Below are positions 19,801-32,930 of a stretch of DNA of 64,000 nucleotides, in pieces. The notes beneath the pieces are model-generated. The model was not told the DNA's origin. It worked only from the letters and a program-made list of their open reading frames with translations, and did not search any database. The position numbers and the translations under genes are program-made. Source of the DNA: Euryodendron excelsum (taxonomy: Eukaryota; Streptophyta; Magnoliopsida; Ericales; Pentaphylacaceae); contig CM065389.1 of NCBI GenBank assembly GCA_033060915.1, positions 23,158,001 through 23,222,000 on the forward strand, written 5' to 3'. How positions within the stretch are numbered: position 1 is the first letter of the stretch; every line of letters starts with the position of its first letter.

Positions 19801-21062
19801 TTTTTCAGAGAAAATCTCTTCGAGACGGTGAGTCCCTTTAAACCTGTCGACCGGGACAAGACCCCAAGTCCCATAGATGGTTGAACGGTCCACCTTTGGC
19901 GCCTGCTAGCCTGCCAATGCAGAAATGTCCGTTTAGGCATGTCTTTCGAGAAAGTTGATTCTCAGGCGCTAAGTCCTTTTAGCAGTTTCCCGAGATCAGG
20001 TAGTCTCGGGAATGATCGCAAACCATCACAGTAGTGGAAATACTCGTAAACATCGCAACCGTCAGAGTAGCAGAAATACTCGCAAACAGGTCGATATAGG
20101 GAATTGCCAACAAACCCCTGTATCACGCGACCGTCGTTAGAGTGGCGGAAACACTCAAAACCCATGTTAACACCAGTGCCTACTAGCCCACTTCGGTGAA
20201 AAATGACCAAATTGCCCCTCAGGCCTTTTTCGACACGTTTCTCGAAAACACACCTGAGTCTTCATAACGGTGAGTCCAACCATCTAAGATTGTCTTAAAA
20301 GCAGTCTGGCATGATTAGGTGCCTTCTAGTCTGTTTCGGGCCAATTTTGAGACTTTCCGGTCAAGATGACTATTTTGCCCCCAAGCATCCGAACGCCCCG
20401 GGAACCACACCGGCTTTGGGTATCAAACCGATAACCTTCTGAGATTGCTTCTTATAGTATTCTTAACCTTCCTTTACCTTTTCGGATCATTCCGAGTCAG
20501 TTCCGGCAAACCCGGTGTGAAATAACCGTTTTGCTCCTAGTGGGCCGGTCACCTTTTCCGACCACACCGGCTCTGGGTATCAAACTGGAAACCTTTGGGA
20601 ACATTTTGAATAATGTTTCCAAATCTCGAGTCGTCTTCCAGGACAATTCGAGTCCGTTCCGGCAGCTTTCCGGCCCAATTGACCGTTTTGCCCCTAATGG
20701 CCCGGTCAATCCTTTCGACACATCTTATCCTCATTTTTCAAGTCAAATATCTCCAAGACACTATTCTAAGTGTTCCTGCCCTTTTTCGGCTCTCCGGGTT
20801 ATTCCCACCCTCTTCAAATCATTCCCGGACGTTCCGTAGTCACTCCTAATGAAGCCAGGCTAAAAATTGTATGGTAGTCACTAATACAGGCGCCCAAATC
20901 TTCCGAAGATACGTTACTTGCCGACTTACAAACTTTCCTAACTGGCTGGCGCCACTAGCAGTGGCGCCAAGCCAATTTTCTTGGCCTATCGCCATTCCTA
21001 GTGGCGCCAAGAGGAAATTTGGCCTAGCGCCACTACAACAAGCGCCAAGTCTATCCCATGTC

Positions 21063-21070
21063 TATAAATA
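21063..21070 (+). promoter_or_regulatory. TATA box, inner 3' LTR
   Basis: TATAAATA then cagagtctctt, 15 bp after the palindrome cluster 20945-21048. Same layout as in the 5' LTR. Confidence 0.75.
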
Positions 21071-24000
21071 CAGAGTCTCTTCCAGCATGAAAGGGGTCTA
21101 CAAACTCAGTCTAAAAATTCTGAAATTCGATATACAGAGCACGAACACTTCAAAAACCCTAGCTTCTTTAGATTCTCCAAACCCTAGCAACCATACACTA
21201 AACCCTAGCCTCCTATACACTTATACACACCCCCATAGACTTATACACTAGCCTCAAGCCTCCATTGAAGACTTAGATTGCTAAAGCTTGAAGCTCTCAA
21301 AGATCGAAGAAGAGTCCCCGAAGATCAAGACGAAGATTGATGTGAAGTAAAGACCGAAGAAAAGCAAGGCGCGCAAAATAAACAAGATGTACAGTAAGCT
21401 TTCTCTTTAAGTTTCTGCACTTCCCCCTCTCTCTTCTCTCTCCCAACCTACTTGGGTTTTTCCTATTTTAATCCCCCATCTCTTTCCCCCCCTTTTCTTT
21501 GCATGCTTGAAACAAGAGAATTCCCGGTCCATGTGTAGAATTAGACTATTGAAGGGTCACCGTGTCGGGGGCTTTCTTTTAGTCTAACCGAAGACCACGT
21601 GGGTTCGGCCCCCTTGATTATGTGGTGAAGCCTTAACCTTGTATGTTCACGACCCAAAATTTGCATTGTGCATATCATGATCTTGCATCTCTCCAAAATC
21701 GTTTTCAAAACTTGCATTAAACTTGTTTTCCAAATTGCCTCAAAATCTCTTTTTTCAAAACTTGGTTTCAAAATCACAATCCTAGGATGATTCTAGCTTT
21801 TCCATGGCTAGGGTTGCTTTAGAAAAGTGTTACATTTAAAGTGACTTTTTTGGTCCATATTTTCAAAATCTTGTTGTTTTCAAAACCACTTTCTTAAAGT
21901 GGTTCTAACCTCTTTATGGTTAGAATCGCTTTAGGAAAGTGAGACGTTTTTTATACTTTCCAAAAAAAAACTCTACTTTCAAAAGTTTTTCTTTCTAAAA
22001 CCCTCCTTTTTAACATGCTTTCCTAAAACTCCCCATTCCAAAATTGTTTTCTAAAAACTCCCTCCAAAAATCTATTTTCTAAAACTTCCCTTTTTAAACA
22101 CTTTTCCAAAATACTCTCCTCAAAACTTAAAACGCTCCATAAATCTCTTTCCTAAAAATTTTTTCCAACAATCTCCTTCTAAAAATCTTTCCAAAAACTC
22201 TTTCTTTCTTTCTAAAACTCATCTTTCCCCAAAAAAATCCTCTCTAGGATTCCCTTCTATAAATCTCCTTTCCAAAAAACTCACTTTCCAAAAACTCTTT
22301 CCTTAGAGCCCAAGTCAAACCCTAGAACCCACAATTAGGAAACCCTAGTTTTCTTTCCAAAAACATGGTTTTCGAACTTGCCTTAAAACCTAGATTTCCA
22401 AAATCTCCCTTTTCACATCCAAACTATACATATTTCTAAAACCTATTTTCTATGTCAAAGCTATAGTTTTTCAAATCTAGGGTTTCTAAAACATCCTCTT
22501 CCAAATCCTTGTCAAATCAAATCTTCCCTTTAAGAAGCCAAATCCAATCTTCTCGTTTAGGAAACTAGATCCAAACCTCCGTTTTTGGAAACAAAATCAA
22601 ACCTTCTCCTTTAGAAACAAAATCTAATCCCTTGTTTTAGGAAATAGGAATCTTAACTCTTTCTAGTTTAAATCTTTCCTAATTCAAATCCTTCCTAATT
22701 TTCTACTTTCCTAAATTTTAAGTTTCCAAAACTTGAACATAAAAAGCTTTCCTAAATTTTAAAACTCAACTTCCACATCTGTCCTAATTCAACCCTTTCC
22801 TAAATTTCATACCTTTCCAAATCTTAACTTTCCAAATCTAAGTTTTCAAATCTTTCCTAAACTCAACCTTTCCTAATCTCAAGATTTTCTAAAACTCAAA
22901 CTCTAAAACTTTCCAAATCTTAAACTTTTTACATTTCAAATCTTTCCAAATTCAAAGCTTTCTAAATTCAAAACTTTCTTAAGTTAAATCTTTCTAAACC
23001 CAAATATTTCCAAATTCTAAACTTTCCTAAAACTTCAAATCTTCCCAAATCTAAAATTTTCTAAACTCAAAGCTATCTTTCATTCAAAACTTCCCTATTT
23101 CAAAACATTCCAAATTCTAAACTTTCCAACTTTCAAAACTTCCTAATTTTAAAACCTTTCCTAAAACCAAACTTTCCAAAAATGAAACTTTCTTAAGTTA
23201 AAACTTTTCTAAATTCAAATTTTCCTAAAGTGAAACCTTTCCTTTTTCAGAACTTTCCTAATTTCAAAACTTTTCTAAGTTAAAACTTTCCTAATTTCAA
23301 AACTTCCCTAAGTTAAAACCTTTCTTAATAAAAACTTTCCTGAGTTGAAACTTTCTAATTTCAAAACTTTCTTAAAACGAAATGTTTCCTATTTCAAAAC
23401 TTTCTTAATCCAACACTTTCCTAATTCGAAAACTTTCTCAATTCGAAACTTTCCTAAAATGATACTTCCCTAATTCAAACATTTCCTAAATCTAGTCTTT
23501 CCTAATCTTTCCAAGTCCAACGTTTAAGTCAAATCTTTTCTAAAATCCTTCTAAGTCAAGTCAAATCTTTTTTAAGTCTCAAGTCTTTCCTAAGTCTAGG
23601 TTTCCTAAAACCAAGTCTTTCAAAATCAATCTTTTCAAACCTTCCAATCAAAGTCTAAATTTTCTACTCTTCTAATTTCAATTCGAATTCCAACTCCAAC
23701 TCTTTTCCAAATCAACTCTTCTATTTTCAAACAAACTCTTGTCTGAACTACGACTGACCTAATTCCTCCAAAAGGATACATAGGCAACCCTCATGGGTGC
23801 GGTCTCCACATTTTTCAAATCTCAAATTCCACAATCTTTTCAAATCTCCAATCTATTTTCAAACTTCCAATTTCAAATTTCTATTTCCAAATCTCTAGTT
23901 CTAATTTTTCAAACTTTCCAATTTATCATTTCAAATCTTTCTTTTAAAATCAAATCAAATTCTTCTTTTCAAATCTATTTCCAAATCAACTCTCTCTTAT

Positions 24001-24547
24001 CTTGCACTTGCATCTCATGCATCATGTCTTTTTAAGCATTCTTTTTCAAAGTGGATAGGATTGAACAGTGGTTAGCTGAAGACTCTCATAGGTGAATCTA
24101 GGGTAGATTAACATGTAGGTACCAAAAGGGCGAGGTAGGCTGATGGCTTAGTACGTCTTCCCTACACGTAACCAACCTCCGAACCTAGGATCACTATTTT
24201 CAAAGACCAAAAATGGAGTTATTTTTCAAAAAGGGCTAAATGTTTTTCAAAGGTTACCAAACAACCTGTTTTCTTAAAAACCCTCTCTTTAGGAGATATG
24301 TTCAAAATCATTGTCCAAAACCCTAAGTGTAGTTTTTGGATTATGCTTAGTTTTTAGGTGACCTAACTCACCTTAATTAAGTTAGGTGGCGACTCCAAAC
24401 TTTTTCTAAAAGCCCTTCATTCAAATCTATTTTCAATTCAAACCTAGTCGCACTCATTCTTCTAGGAAGGTGAGTTTTAACAAGAGAATACAGTGTTTTT
24501 TTCGCTTGTGTGTGTATTCCTCGAGTGCAAAAAATCTGGGCGCGACA

Positions 24548-25941
24548 CCCGTCATCATCCACGACCTTCCCCAAAGACTCTAAAATTGCCAACCCAAGAG
24601 TCGTGTTTCAATCTGACACAATGGAGAAAAGCAAAAAAAACTCCAAAGGGGCCAACATCGAAGAAGAAGAAACTATATTGCTCTCACTTATTATGAATGG
24701 GCTCCCTTAGACCCTCTTAGTCTGAAAATTCAAAGGTTGGAAGATTCATTGCAAAGCCTTTATGGTCATAACACCTTTGGGCTTGCCTTGTATGATGAGC
24801 TGTGCTTGTTCCCGAATCATCTAAGACTTGCCAAGTTCAAAATGCCCGATTTCTAGAAGTATGATGGCATTGGCAACCCTATAGCCCACCTTTGCCTTTA
24901 TGCTAGGCCATTAAATGGCCATAGGAATGATCCAAAGCTCCTCATGCAACTTTTTCAACATAGTCTCACTGAGTCCGCCCTACAATGGTTTGCGCAACTC
25001 GATCTAAGAAAGATCACAACTTGGATCGAACTAGTTAATGCATTCAAAACCCAATATTGTCACAACATAGATCTTACTTCTTACCGGTGGTCCTTGATGA
25101 CGATGAGTAAGGGAGAGAAAGAAAGCTTCAAGAACTATGCCCTTAGATGGAGAGAAGTAGTAGCATAAGTCAATCTCCCTTTGAAAGAAAAAGAGTACGT
25201 GCAACTATTTATGCACACTTTTCAAGGTATATACTACGAAAAACTCTACACAAGCGTGGGAAAAAGCTTCTCCATGCTCATCATGCAAGGAGAGATGATA
25301 GAGAATGATCTTAAGATAGAAAAGATCGCGGATCCTTATGCAAAAATCGGAGAAAGTTCTACCAACATAGCCAAAAAAGTGGTTACTACAAGGGAAGTAA
25401 TTAAAAAGGAAAGTGAGGTGCCTGTCATCTTACCCATTCAACCACCGCAATATTGTCCCCCACTCCAGTCACATCCTATCTTACCCATACCCACTCTAAC
25501 CATGCCCACTCAAGCACCTAACTTTACCCTACTAGGGCACGACCCAACTTTAATAGGCCGGTGAGATGTATCTGTATCTTTGATACCTTAGCCTGCACCC
25601 AGACCGAGGCCTACCATAACCTTTTAAAGAACAACATCTTGAAGCTCATACCAGCCCGTCCATTGCCGAGCCATTTACCTCCAACCTTTAATGGTGCCCT
25701 CACTTGCGAGTATAATTCGGGAGGAAAAGGGCATGATACTAAAAGTTGCTTCTCTCTCAAGCACAACATCCAAGACCTGATAGACAACAAAACCATTAAC
25801 ATACAACTGGTGAATGCTACTCCTGCCCCAAATGTTACCACAAACCCCCTGTCGGACCGCACTATTAACCAGGTACTAGAGGAAATAAAAAAGGGAGACG
25901 AACTGAAGGAGATTGTGGTCGAGGATTACGATGGAGACTAG
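24548..25941 (+). pseudogene. gag: gag of the outer element, 3' part
   Basis: Continues the gag interrupted at position 70. Recognisable parts match the inner Gag: the MQLFQHSL-ALQWFAQLDLRKITTW stretch (24944 onward), SLMTMSKGEKESFKNYALRW, and a zinc-knuckle-like C-EYN-GGKGHDTKSC segment near 25708-25760, where the first His of the inner version is Asn. Damage: a frameshift or lost frame around 24700; TAG 24854-24856 (shared with the inner copy); TAA replacing Gln near 25167; a 1-bp deletion near 25530; TAG 25939. It cannot make a full Gag. Confidence 0.85.
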
Positions 25942-26445
25942 GAGATAGGAGAAAAGAGTGACTAAGAGGAGGAATTCTCGCCATACCAAATCTATCTCTA
26001 CAATCCCAATAAGGAACATAATCCCTCTGACTGGCCAATTGAAGAGCCCATACTTGTGGAGGAAGGCCCTACCAAAGACATGGTCGTTGACTATTGGGGT
26101 GATGAGTTCATGCACCCTAAGTATGCCGCAGCCGAGCACCACCTATCAGAGAACCCTTGGCCCGCGACTGAATTCGATTATGAATATATGGGCTAAGGAC
26201 ATGAGAAGCCAAAAGTACCATTTGAGCCATTCAAGCCGGAAGGGGGTGAACTGGCCAAACTATTTCTCGAAGAAGCCAAGGAGGTAACATAGGAAAACAA
26301 GGAGGTCAATGAAGCTAATAACTACACCATCACCATCAACTCGCCCAAAGCCCAAAAAGAAGCCACTGCTTGCCTTGCTTGGTCCAAAGATCTCAATGAT
26401 GGATGGAGCATTGAGGATGTGGGTATCATTCAAAGGCCCAACTGA
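25942..26445 (+). pseudogene. Post-gag continuation, outer element
   Basis: In frame after TAG 25939 and TAA 25963-25965; the latter aligns with the inner stop at 13324. Carries IYLYNPNKE, ATEFDYEYMG and a closing W-SIEDVGII segment, as in the inner copy. Additional stops (for example TAA in place of the inner Trp after EYMG) show it is dead. Function not recognised. Confidence 0.6.
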
Positions 26446-28257
26446 AAGGGTTCCCTAAAAAGCATACAAGAGAGGGGTGTTCTCACCCTCTTTCTTTCTA
26501 TCCCTTTTACTTCTTGTCATTAAATTGATGTCAGCATTTTCATTCTTATAAGAACTCTATGCTTTTCATATGAAACAATAAAAAGATAGTTTTTCATTCA
26601 AATGCTGTTATCTCATAATCTTGTGAATGGTGAATGCTTTCAAAATAAGGGGTGCGTTCTATCTTGTGGAGGACCTGACTTGAAGACTATAATAAGATAA
26701 GTTAACCATTCGCTAAATGATTAACTTTTCGAAAAGAGAGAGGATAAGGATGATTAAGGAAACCACCCAAAAGCAGCACTTGCTAGACACCGAAGCTAAG
26801 CGATGAGTAGCCAAACTATGAAAAGTAAAAGGAGTCACCCTTTATTTTTCCAAAAACAATAAATAAATATATATATATATATATTCCCTTTGCTTAACCC
26901 ACTAGTGCCTCACAAAAAGTAAAGGATTTCTTGTCAACCCCAATTAAAAACCATCCCCCCACACTAAGGCAAACAAATAACTGAGGACTCATTAAAGAAT
27001 GTCACTAGTCTTCCATCAAGCTAAAGCAATGTGAAGGCTCCATGGATCAAGCAACCTGATTCAAAATGAAAAGGAGCTCATATTTCATTTCTCATGAGGT
27101 CAAAAGCAACCATTGTCAAACCCGTTAAGCCAGTTGTGTTTCTTTACAAGAAAACCCCAACATAGGGATCACCTTACAAATATCTAAGAGAGAGGAATTA
27201 TAAAAATATTCGCCTCACAAAAGGGAAGAAAAGAAAAAAGGATGAGCCATCATGGGGCAAGCAAAAAAACAAACCTCCATTAGAAGGTCAACAAGCAAGC
27301 CACAAGAAAAGATGACTCATTTCATGCAATCTTGAAGAACATGTAATAAATGGCAAGAAGGAAAATATAAAGGGGATCCTAGGCAATAAGGAAGCCTAGT
27401 AGAAGCAATAAGTTTGTGCCTTTACCCTTTCTTGCAAAAACTCGAAACCATAGCCCACATTACAACCCTATTAAAGACCTCTCTGATTGAAAAGGGATTG
27501 CTTGGTCTAAACGAGCTGGACATGTTGCTAAGGCAAAGGAAGGATAGTAAGGGACAAACCCCGTCTGGAAGACTGACCAAGGATGGTGTGGATCTAAACC
27601 CTACTGAAAGTAACATCAAATTTGAGCCTACATATCCATTTGATTCTCAAAATCTCGTAACTTAGCCTATATTATGGTCCTAAAACAAAGCCTCCCCAAA
27701 TTGAAGGACTGGCTACTCATCGTTCTCCCAAAGGTTAGGTAAGTCATTGCCAAAGCCCCTAAGGGTTGAGAGTTCGAGCCTAGTGATTCCAGAAACTAAC
27801 CCAAAGTAGAAAGTCAAAGTCGATCAAAAGGATGAGAAATGTACGAAATGCTATCATTCGATCAAGGTAGGTTAAGCCAAAGGAGAGGCCAAACCTCTGA
27901 AAAGGAAGGAATTGCCATTTTAAAAATGTAGAGCTTGACAGCGCCCCAGCCATTTTATTAACAGGTGTATTCCTCATAATATGCATGCATTTTTGTAAAA
28001 ATTTCAACATGAGCTTTGTATACATAAGACATAGCTCCCTATAGAAACAAAAGTCACCAAAGCAATCTAATATCATATCTAAAACATGTAATAAACATAC
28101 ATCATAAACATTATCCATGTTCATGCATCTAGCTATCTAAATTATAAACATCCATCATGTTTAAAGATTACAAATAAAATGAATTGACAAAAGAATTAAA
28201 ATGCATGTCCAGGACATGGTGCAGAAGGAAAGCGGGGCCTATAACAAGCGGCACCCA
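26446..28257. other. Spacer, outer element
   Basis: Aligns piecewise with 13792-15754. Contains a (TA)n run at 26866-26884. An open frame at 27414-27665 corresponds to a broken stretch near 14930-15140 in the inner copy. I recognise no family, and there are no pol motifs. Confidence 0.6.
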
Positions 28258-30108
28258 TCAAGGGCCAAAGTCAATGTCTGGGTCAAAATCTCCAAAACCT
28301 AGCTTAGGAGGAGGCGGCTGATGACTAGAAGCACCAGCATCCTACAAAGAAGGAGAGCCTGAATTGGTAAGGTAGATAGATAACTAAATAAAGCCAGAAC
28401 AAAAAGAGAGAAAGGAAAAAAAGCCCCGTTACCTCCCATTTGAACCAACCGAGCGATCAAAGCAGCTACCTCATCTTGGTACTGGTCCCTCTCTATTTGC
28501 AACTAGTCCCTCTCAGTCGAGTACCAATCTCTCTGATCCCTCATGGTAGTAAACTCGACCTAAAGCACATATCCTCCAGCCCGATGCCACAAGTCTACTA
28601 CCTCCTGGCCAACAGTGTAACCTCCGACCACCACCTCAAACTGGGTGAAGGCACCTATGGAGTGAGCCCTAAAATGTGTGGCGTAGTCAATCTCTAGAAG
28701 AAGCAAAAAACCAGCACTCGGCTGACACTTCCAGTACGGAATAGGAACTCCCTCAACCAAAGCTCCAAACATATACTTAGGTGGATCCCCAACCGAACGG
28801 AACTCCTCATAGAACTAGCACCAATGTCAGTCTCCCAGATAGGACTCCTAAGACTCATCACTGAGAAAATAAATCCTCGACAGAGACATCGAGACCGAAT
28901 ACCTGACTGCCTTATAATGAACTGATCCAGCAAAGAACCGCCAGGTTACATCTCTCGCCTCTATCAACTCTAGGTTCGCCCATATCATCACGAAGTCATG
29001 ATCTTAGATCGATGGGCCACCTAATCACGAGCCCATCTCAAAGCCCAGGGATAAAGGTCAACCTCTACTATCTCTGGACGGCAAACCGACAAGGGCTCAT
29101 AACTCCACCAGACTAGAAAGGGCCAAAATCCAGTCACACTGCCCCAGCGGGAGGAAGTTCGGACCCTCATGAATCTAAGTAACCAAAAGGGAAAGACCCC
29201 CCAGTCTAGCTCTGACAAGACTCTCAAGTCAACTACCACACTTACCAATCTGAAAGGGACGATCGACTTGTTATTGTTGCAAAAGCAGCTAAAAACAATA
29301 TATAGAACCAGTTGTGGCCTCGTAATGTCTCGTCGCTTAGGTGGTGGCTCAATAGAAAAGGTGTTCTCATCCCGTCTAAGCTAGGACACAGGAAAGGCAG
29401 AACGATTAGGAGACAGAAAATCCAACAAAGCACAAGCGTCAGCCCTACTAACTGGCTATAAGGTAATCTGATGGCCAACAAAGGAGAGCCCAGTAATAAT
29501 GGCCCAGTCTAACGAAGTAGGACCCAGCTCAAAACCCACAAAATGGAAGGTACCCGTCTTACCAAACCACCTCTCAATCAGTGCCAATACTAAATGGCGG
29601 TTCAGGCAATTTGCCTATAATCCCATGAATGTCCCAAACCCAATCTCTACCAAAAAGGTGTCGTAGGATGGAGCAGCCCGCTACATAGTACTGAAAGCCT
29701 AGTGGACGGCCCCTCTAAATGATGTATGTACACGGGAAGGGGGCAAGTACTGTCGAGAATATACACTAGGATGATAGGCAAGGTCCCCCAATGGAGGAAT
29801 GTCTGGTACCTTTATATCTCCCAAATCAGCATCTATCTACCTCCGCCTAGTAGAGTCCCTCCAATAACTAGTGACATAATCTCCTAGGCCCGATGCCTCG
29901 TCCTTAATATCTATCTCTCCCCCAAAAGCCAGCTCAACTAGAGGAAAGGGGTCTACTGGAGGCATGCCCTCACACCCGCTCCTACCAGAAGAGGTCCTGC
30001 CAATAGACCTGTGGTTACCCCAAAAACGACTAGAACTGCCACCCGAGTCAATACGAGTTCCTTTCCCTAACTAGCGCCTCCTCACAGAATCGTCGTCACC
30101 CGCATTAG
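28258..30108 (-). pseudogene. Antisense PMD-like gene, outer element
   Basis: Same gene as 15755-17599. The start codon is lost (ATA at the aligned place) and stops occur where the inner copy has Gln or Trp (for example two CAG-to-TAG changes near 29680-29710 and TGG-to-TAG near 29382). Kept segments: FHFVGFELGPTSLDWAIITG, SELDWGVFPFW, FWPFLVWWSYE (intact Trp where the inner copy has TGA), LRWARD, EYMFGALVEGVPIPYW, ERDQYQDEVAALIARL, and the acidic tail GDFDPDIDFGP. Stop TGA at 28258-28260. Comparing both copies shows a long antisense frame in their common ancestor. Confidence 0.72.
28342..28425 (-). other. Intron remnant of the outer antisense gene
   Basis: The acceptor TTCTTTGTAG/GATGC is intact. 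At the position aligned with the inner donor the sequence reads GGG/GCTTTT, so GT has become GC unless a nearby GGAG/GTAACG is used, which would shift the frame. Confidence 0.5.
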
Positions 30109-31416
30109 ATATCCTAACAAACCAAATCAAGGTAAAGATATCAATATACAGAAAAAAATAGAGCAAAGAAAAGAATGAATGACACAAGTCTCAACAGAGT
30201 CTACTCAAATCAACCCAGAAGGTTTCCTAAAATTTTTCCTTCAAAAGTTTATTTTCAAAGTCAAGTCAAAGGTTTCTAAAACTTTGCCTTCAAAAGTTTC
30301 ATTTAAAGTCATTTTCAAATGGTTTTTAAAACTTTTCCTTCAAAAGTTTTATTCAAAGTCCATTTTCAAGAGTTTTTTGAATTTTTTCCTTCAAAAAATT
30401 TCATTCTAAAAGACCCCCGAATTTCTCGAGCTCTTTTATGCTAAAACAGCCCCTACCCGCAAACATTTTATATATTTTTCCTTTAAAAAAAATTTCTAAC
30501 TTTTTGCCTAATTTCAAAAAATTTTGGTAGAGTCTCGTTTATAAATGGTCCCTACAACGCCCAAGACATGACAACAAAACACAAGTCATGCGCCCCACGG
30601 CATCACAATCACGTATCACTAACACACATAAAACAATCTGGGCACATTCTCAAAATTTTTAAATTTTCAAACACATGTTCTATTTTTTAAAAAATCCAAT
30701 AGTTTTTGAAATCATCACAAAATCTCTTAAAACTACTTTAAATATTTTCTAAAATATTCCCATATTTTTCTAAATATCGAACTCAAGCAATTCCATCAAT
30801 TTCTTAATTTTCCTTATTGTTCAAGCCTTTTTTCTATTTTTTGAAAAACAAAAAAATCAAAAAGTTTTCAGAAAATCAAAAAACTTCATACAGTTGTTCA
30901 ACACATTTTTCTAAGGCACATGGTGCAAAAATCTAGTCAGAAAACCCAATACCCAAAGCGGTAGTAGTAAATTTCCAATTCTTGCAGAAACCCTCTTTAC
31001 GTAAATATGCAAAACTACTCAAACTCAATCAAACGAGTATCAAAACACAAATATAACTCCACTAGAGTGTTCAAAGCACGTCAAAGCATCAGTTTGATTA
31101 TTTAAATGACTCAAACAGAGTTTTATACATCAAAATCAATACAGAACAAAAAACTCACCTCTTGGAGTTTTTCGGCCAAATCTTTTTTTCCTGCAACAAC
31201 TTCGGCGACGGTGACTACTTCCAGTAACTCTTCGAGGTCCCTTAAACTCACTCCTTCGATATGCAAGGATTCCTCCTTGCAAAAACTTAGAAAAAGCTCT
31301 CAAACTCTCAAAAGTTCGAAACATAACTGCAAGCCTCAAACCAGAAGGTTCTCTGGTTTTAATTCTCAGGCCTGGTGCCACTAGTAGTGGCGCCAAGGCA
31401 TTTTTATGCCTGGCAC
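30109..31416. other. 3' non-coding region of the outer element, before the solo LTR
   Basis: AT-rich, no supportable gene. It aligns with 17600-18745. It ends in GGCAC (31412-31416), the left target duplication, within a GGCGCC-type palindrome pair. Confidence 0.6.
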
Positions 31417-31619
31417 TATAAGCACCCCATTTTTTACCGCTCGGCAGTCTACACTCCGTCCAAACTTGTGTTCAAGTCATTGTGGGCATATTCTAATCGA
31501 AACCAACTCTCTAAGTTCAATTCCCGTCTGTCCATTGCCTCGCAGGCCCACCAGGCCCAAATAGAGGCAAAATAACCAAAATGCCCTTAGGGGCATTATC
31601 TTTTCCAATTCCAATTCCA

Positions 31620-32065
31620 ACCCCTCTCTCGAGACAGTTGATTCCTCGAGACGATAAATCTATCCTAAATCAGGCACGTCTTTCCGAAGACGGTAAGTCC
31701 CCTTTCCAATTCCTCTCTCCAGACAGTTTATTCCTCGAGACAGTTCCAAATCAGGCACGTCTTTCCGAAGAGGGCAAGTCCCCTTTCCAATCCCTCTCTC
31801 GAGACAGTTTATTCCTTGAGACGATTCCAAATCAAGCACGTCTTTCCGAAGGCAGTAAGTCCCCTTTCCAATCCCTCTCTCGAGACAGTTTATTCCTCGA
31901 GACGGTTCCAATCAGGCATGTCTTTTCGAATACAGTAAGTTCCCTTTCCAATCCCTCTCTCGAGATAGTTTATTCCTCGAGACAGTTCCAATTAGGCACG
32001 TCTTTTCGAAGACGGTAAGTCCCCTTTCCAATCCCTCTCTCAAGACAGTTTATTCCTTGAGACGG
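31620..32065 (+). repeat. Shortened variant of the LTR minisatellite
   Basis: Six units of about 80-90 bp starting near 31622, 31711, 31790, 31868, 31951 and 32033. Compared with the 94-bp unit, the GGTAAATCTACT part is missing in most copies, so the CTCGAGACGGT half runs straight into CCAAATCAGGCACGTC. Confidence 0.8.
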
Positions 32066-32279
32066 TCCGAGTAGCGGAAATACTCGCAAACATCACAACC
32101 GTTAGAGTAGTGGAAATACTCGCAAACAGGTCGACATAGGGAATTGCCAACAAACCCCTGTGTCACGACGACCGCCGTCAGAGTAGCGAAAACACTCAAA
32201 ACCCAGGTCAACACCAGGGTCTGCTAGCCCACTTCGGTGAAAAATGACCAAACTGCCCCTTGGGCCTTTTCTGAGACTT

Positions 32280-32930
32280 TCTGGTCAAGATGACCATTTT
32301 GCCCCTAGGCATCCGAACGCCCCGGGAACCACACCGGCTCTGGGTATCAAACCGGTAACCTCCTAAGATTACTTCTTATAGTATTCACAACCTTCCTTCA
32401 CTTTTTCGAATCATTCTGAGTCAGTTCCGGCTAACCCGGTACAAAATGACCGTTTTGCCCTTAGTGGGCCGGTTACCTTTTCCGACCACACCGGCTCTGG
32501 GTATCAAACCGGTAACTTCCCAAGAATTCTTTTTATAGTGTCCTCAACCTTTCTTTATCCTTTCGGATCATTCCGAGTCAGTTCCGGCAAACCTAGTGCG
32601 AAATGACCATTTTGCCCTTGGTGGGTCGGTCACCTTTTCCGACCACACCGACTCTGGGTATCAAACCGCTAACTTCTCGAGAATGATTTTTATAGTGTCC
32701 TCAACCTTTCTTTATCCTTTTGGATCATTCTGAGTCAGTTCCGGCAAATTCGGTACGAAATGACCGTTTTGCCCCTGGTAGGCCGGTCACCTTTTCCAAC
32801 CACACCGGCTCTGGGTATCAAACCGGCAACCTTTGGGGACATTCTGAATAATGTTTCCAAATCTCGAGTCTTCTTCCGGGACAATCCGAGTCCGTCCCGG
32901 CAGCTTCCCAACCCGATTGACCGTTTTGCC
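32280..32930 (+). repeat. 157-bp tandem repeats, four copies
   Basis: GGCTCTGGGTATCAAACCGG recurs near 32336, 32492, 32649 and 32807, each followed by a GGATCATTCYGAGTCAGTT segment and an ATGACCRTTTTGCCC segment. Confidence 0.85.

Larger units (their letters stand above)
71..24547 (+). mobile_element. Inner complete non-autonomous Tat/Ogre-type LTR retrotransposon
   Basis: The element starts TGTAAGCACC and ends GCGCGACA (TG...CA). It is flanked by CCCAT (66-70) and CCCGT (24548-24552), a 5-bp target duplication with one mismatch, and lies inside the gag of the outer element. Parts in order: 5' LTR 71-10238 (itself interrupted), primer-binding site 10241-10258, leader, gag region 11788-13791, spacer, antisense gene 15755-17599, 3' non-coding DNA, polypurine tract 18921-18940, 3' LTR 18943-24547. 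The 8.7-kb internal region has no recognisable pol, so the element is non-autonomous. The two LTRs differ clearly (roughly 8 differences in the last 97 bp), so the insertion is not recent. Confidence 0.9.
18943..24547 (+). repeat. 3' LTR of the inner element
   Basis: 5605 bp, TGTAAGCACC to GCGCGACA, uninterrupted, and the best reference copy of this LTR family in the window. It contains the 94-bp minisatellite (seven copies), 157-bp repeats near 20404-20700, palindromes 20945-21048, TATA box 21063-21070, AATAAA 21377-21382, donor-like GT 21394-21395, G-poor tract 21950-23690, conserved modules near 23742-23795 and 24090-24190, and primer-site-like core 24387-24396. Confidence 0.95.

Noticed and set aside
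19154..19940. Overlapping minus-strand open frames with SRGINCLERG-like repeats, looking like a repeat protein
   Set aside because: They arise from the 94-bp LTR minisatellite, shift frame between units, and change number between the two LTRs of the same element.
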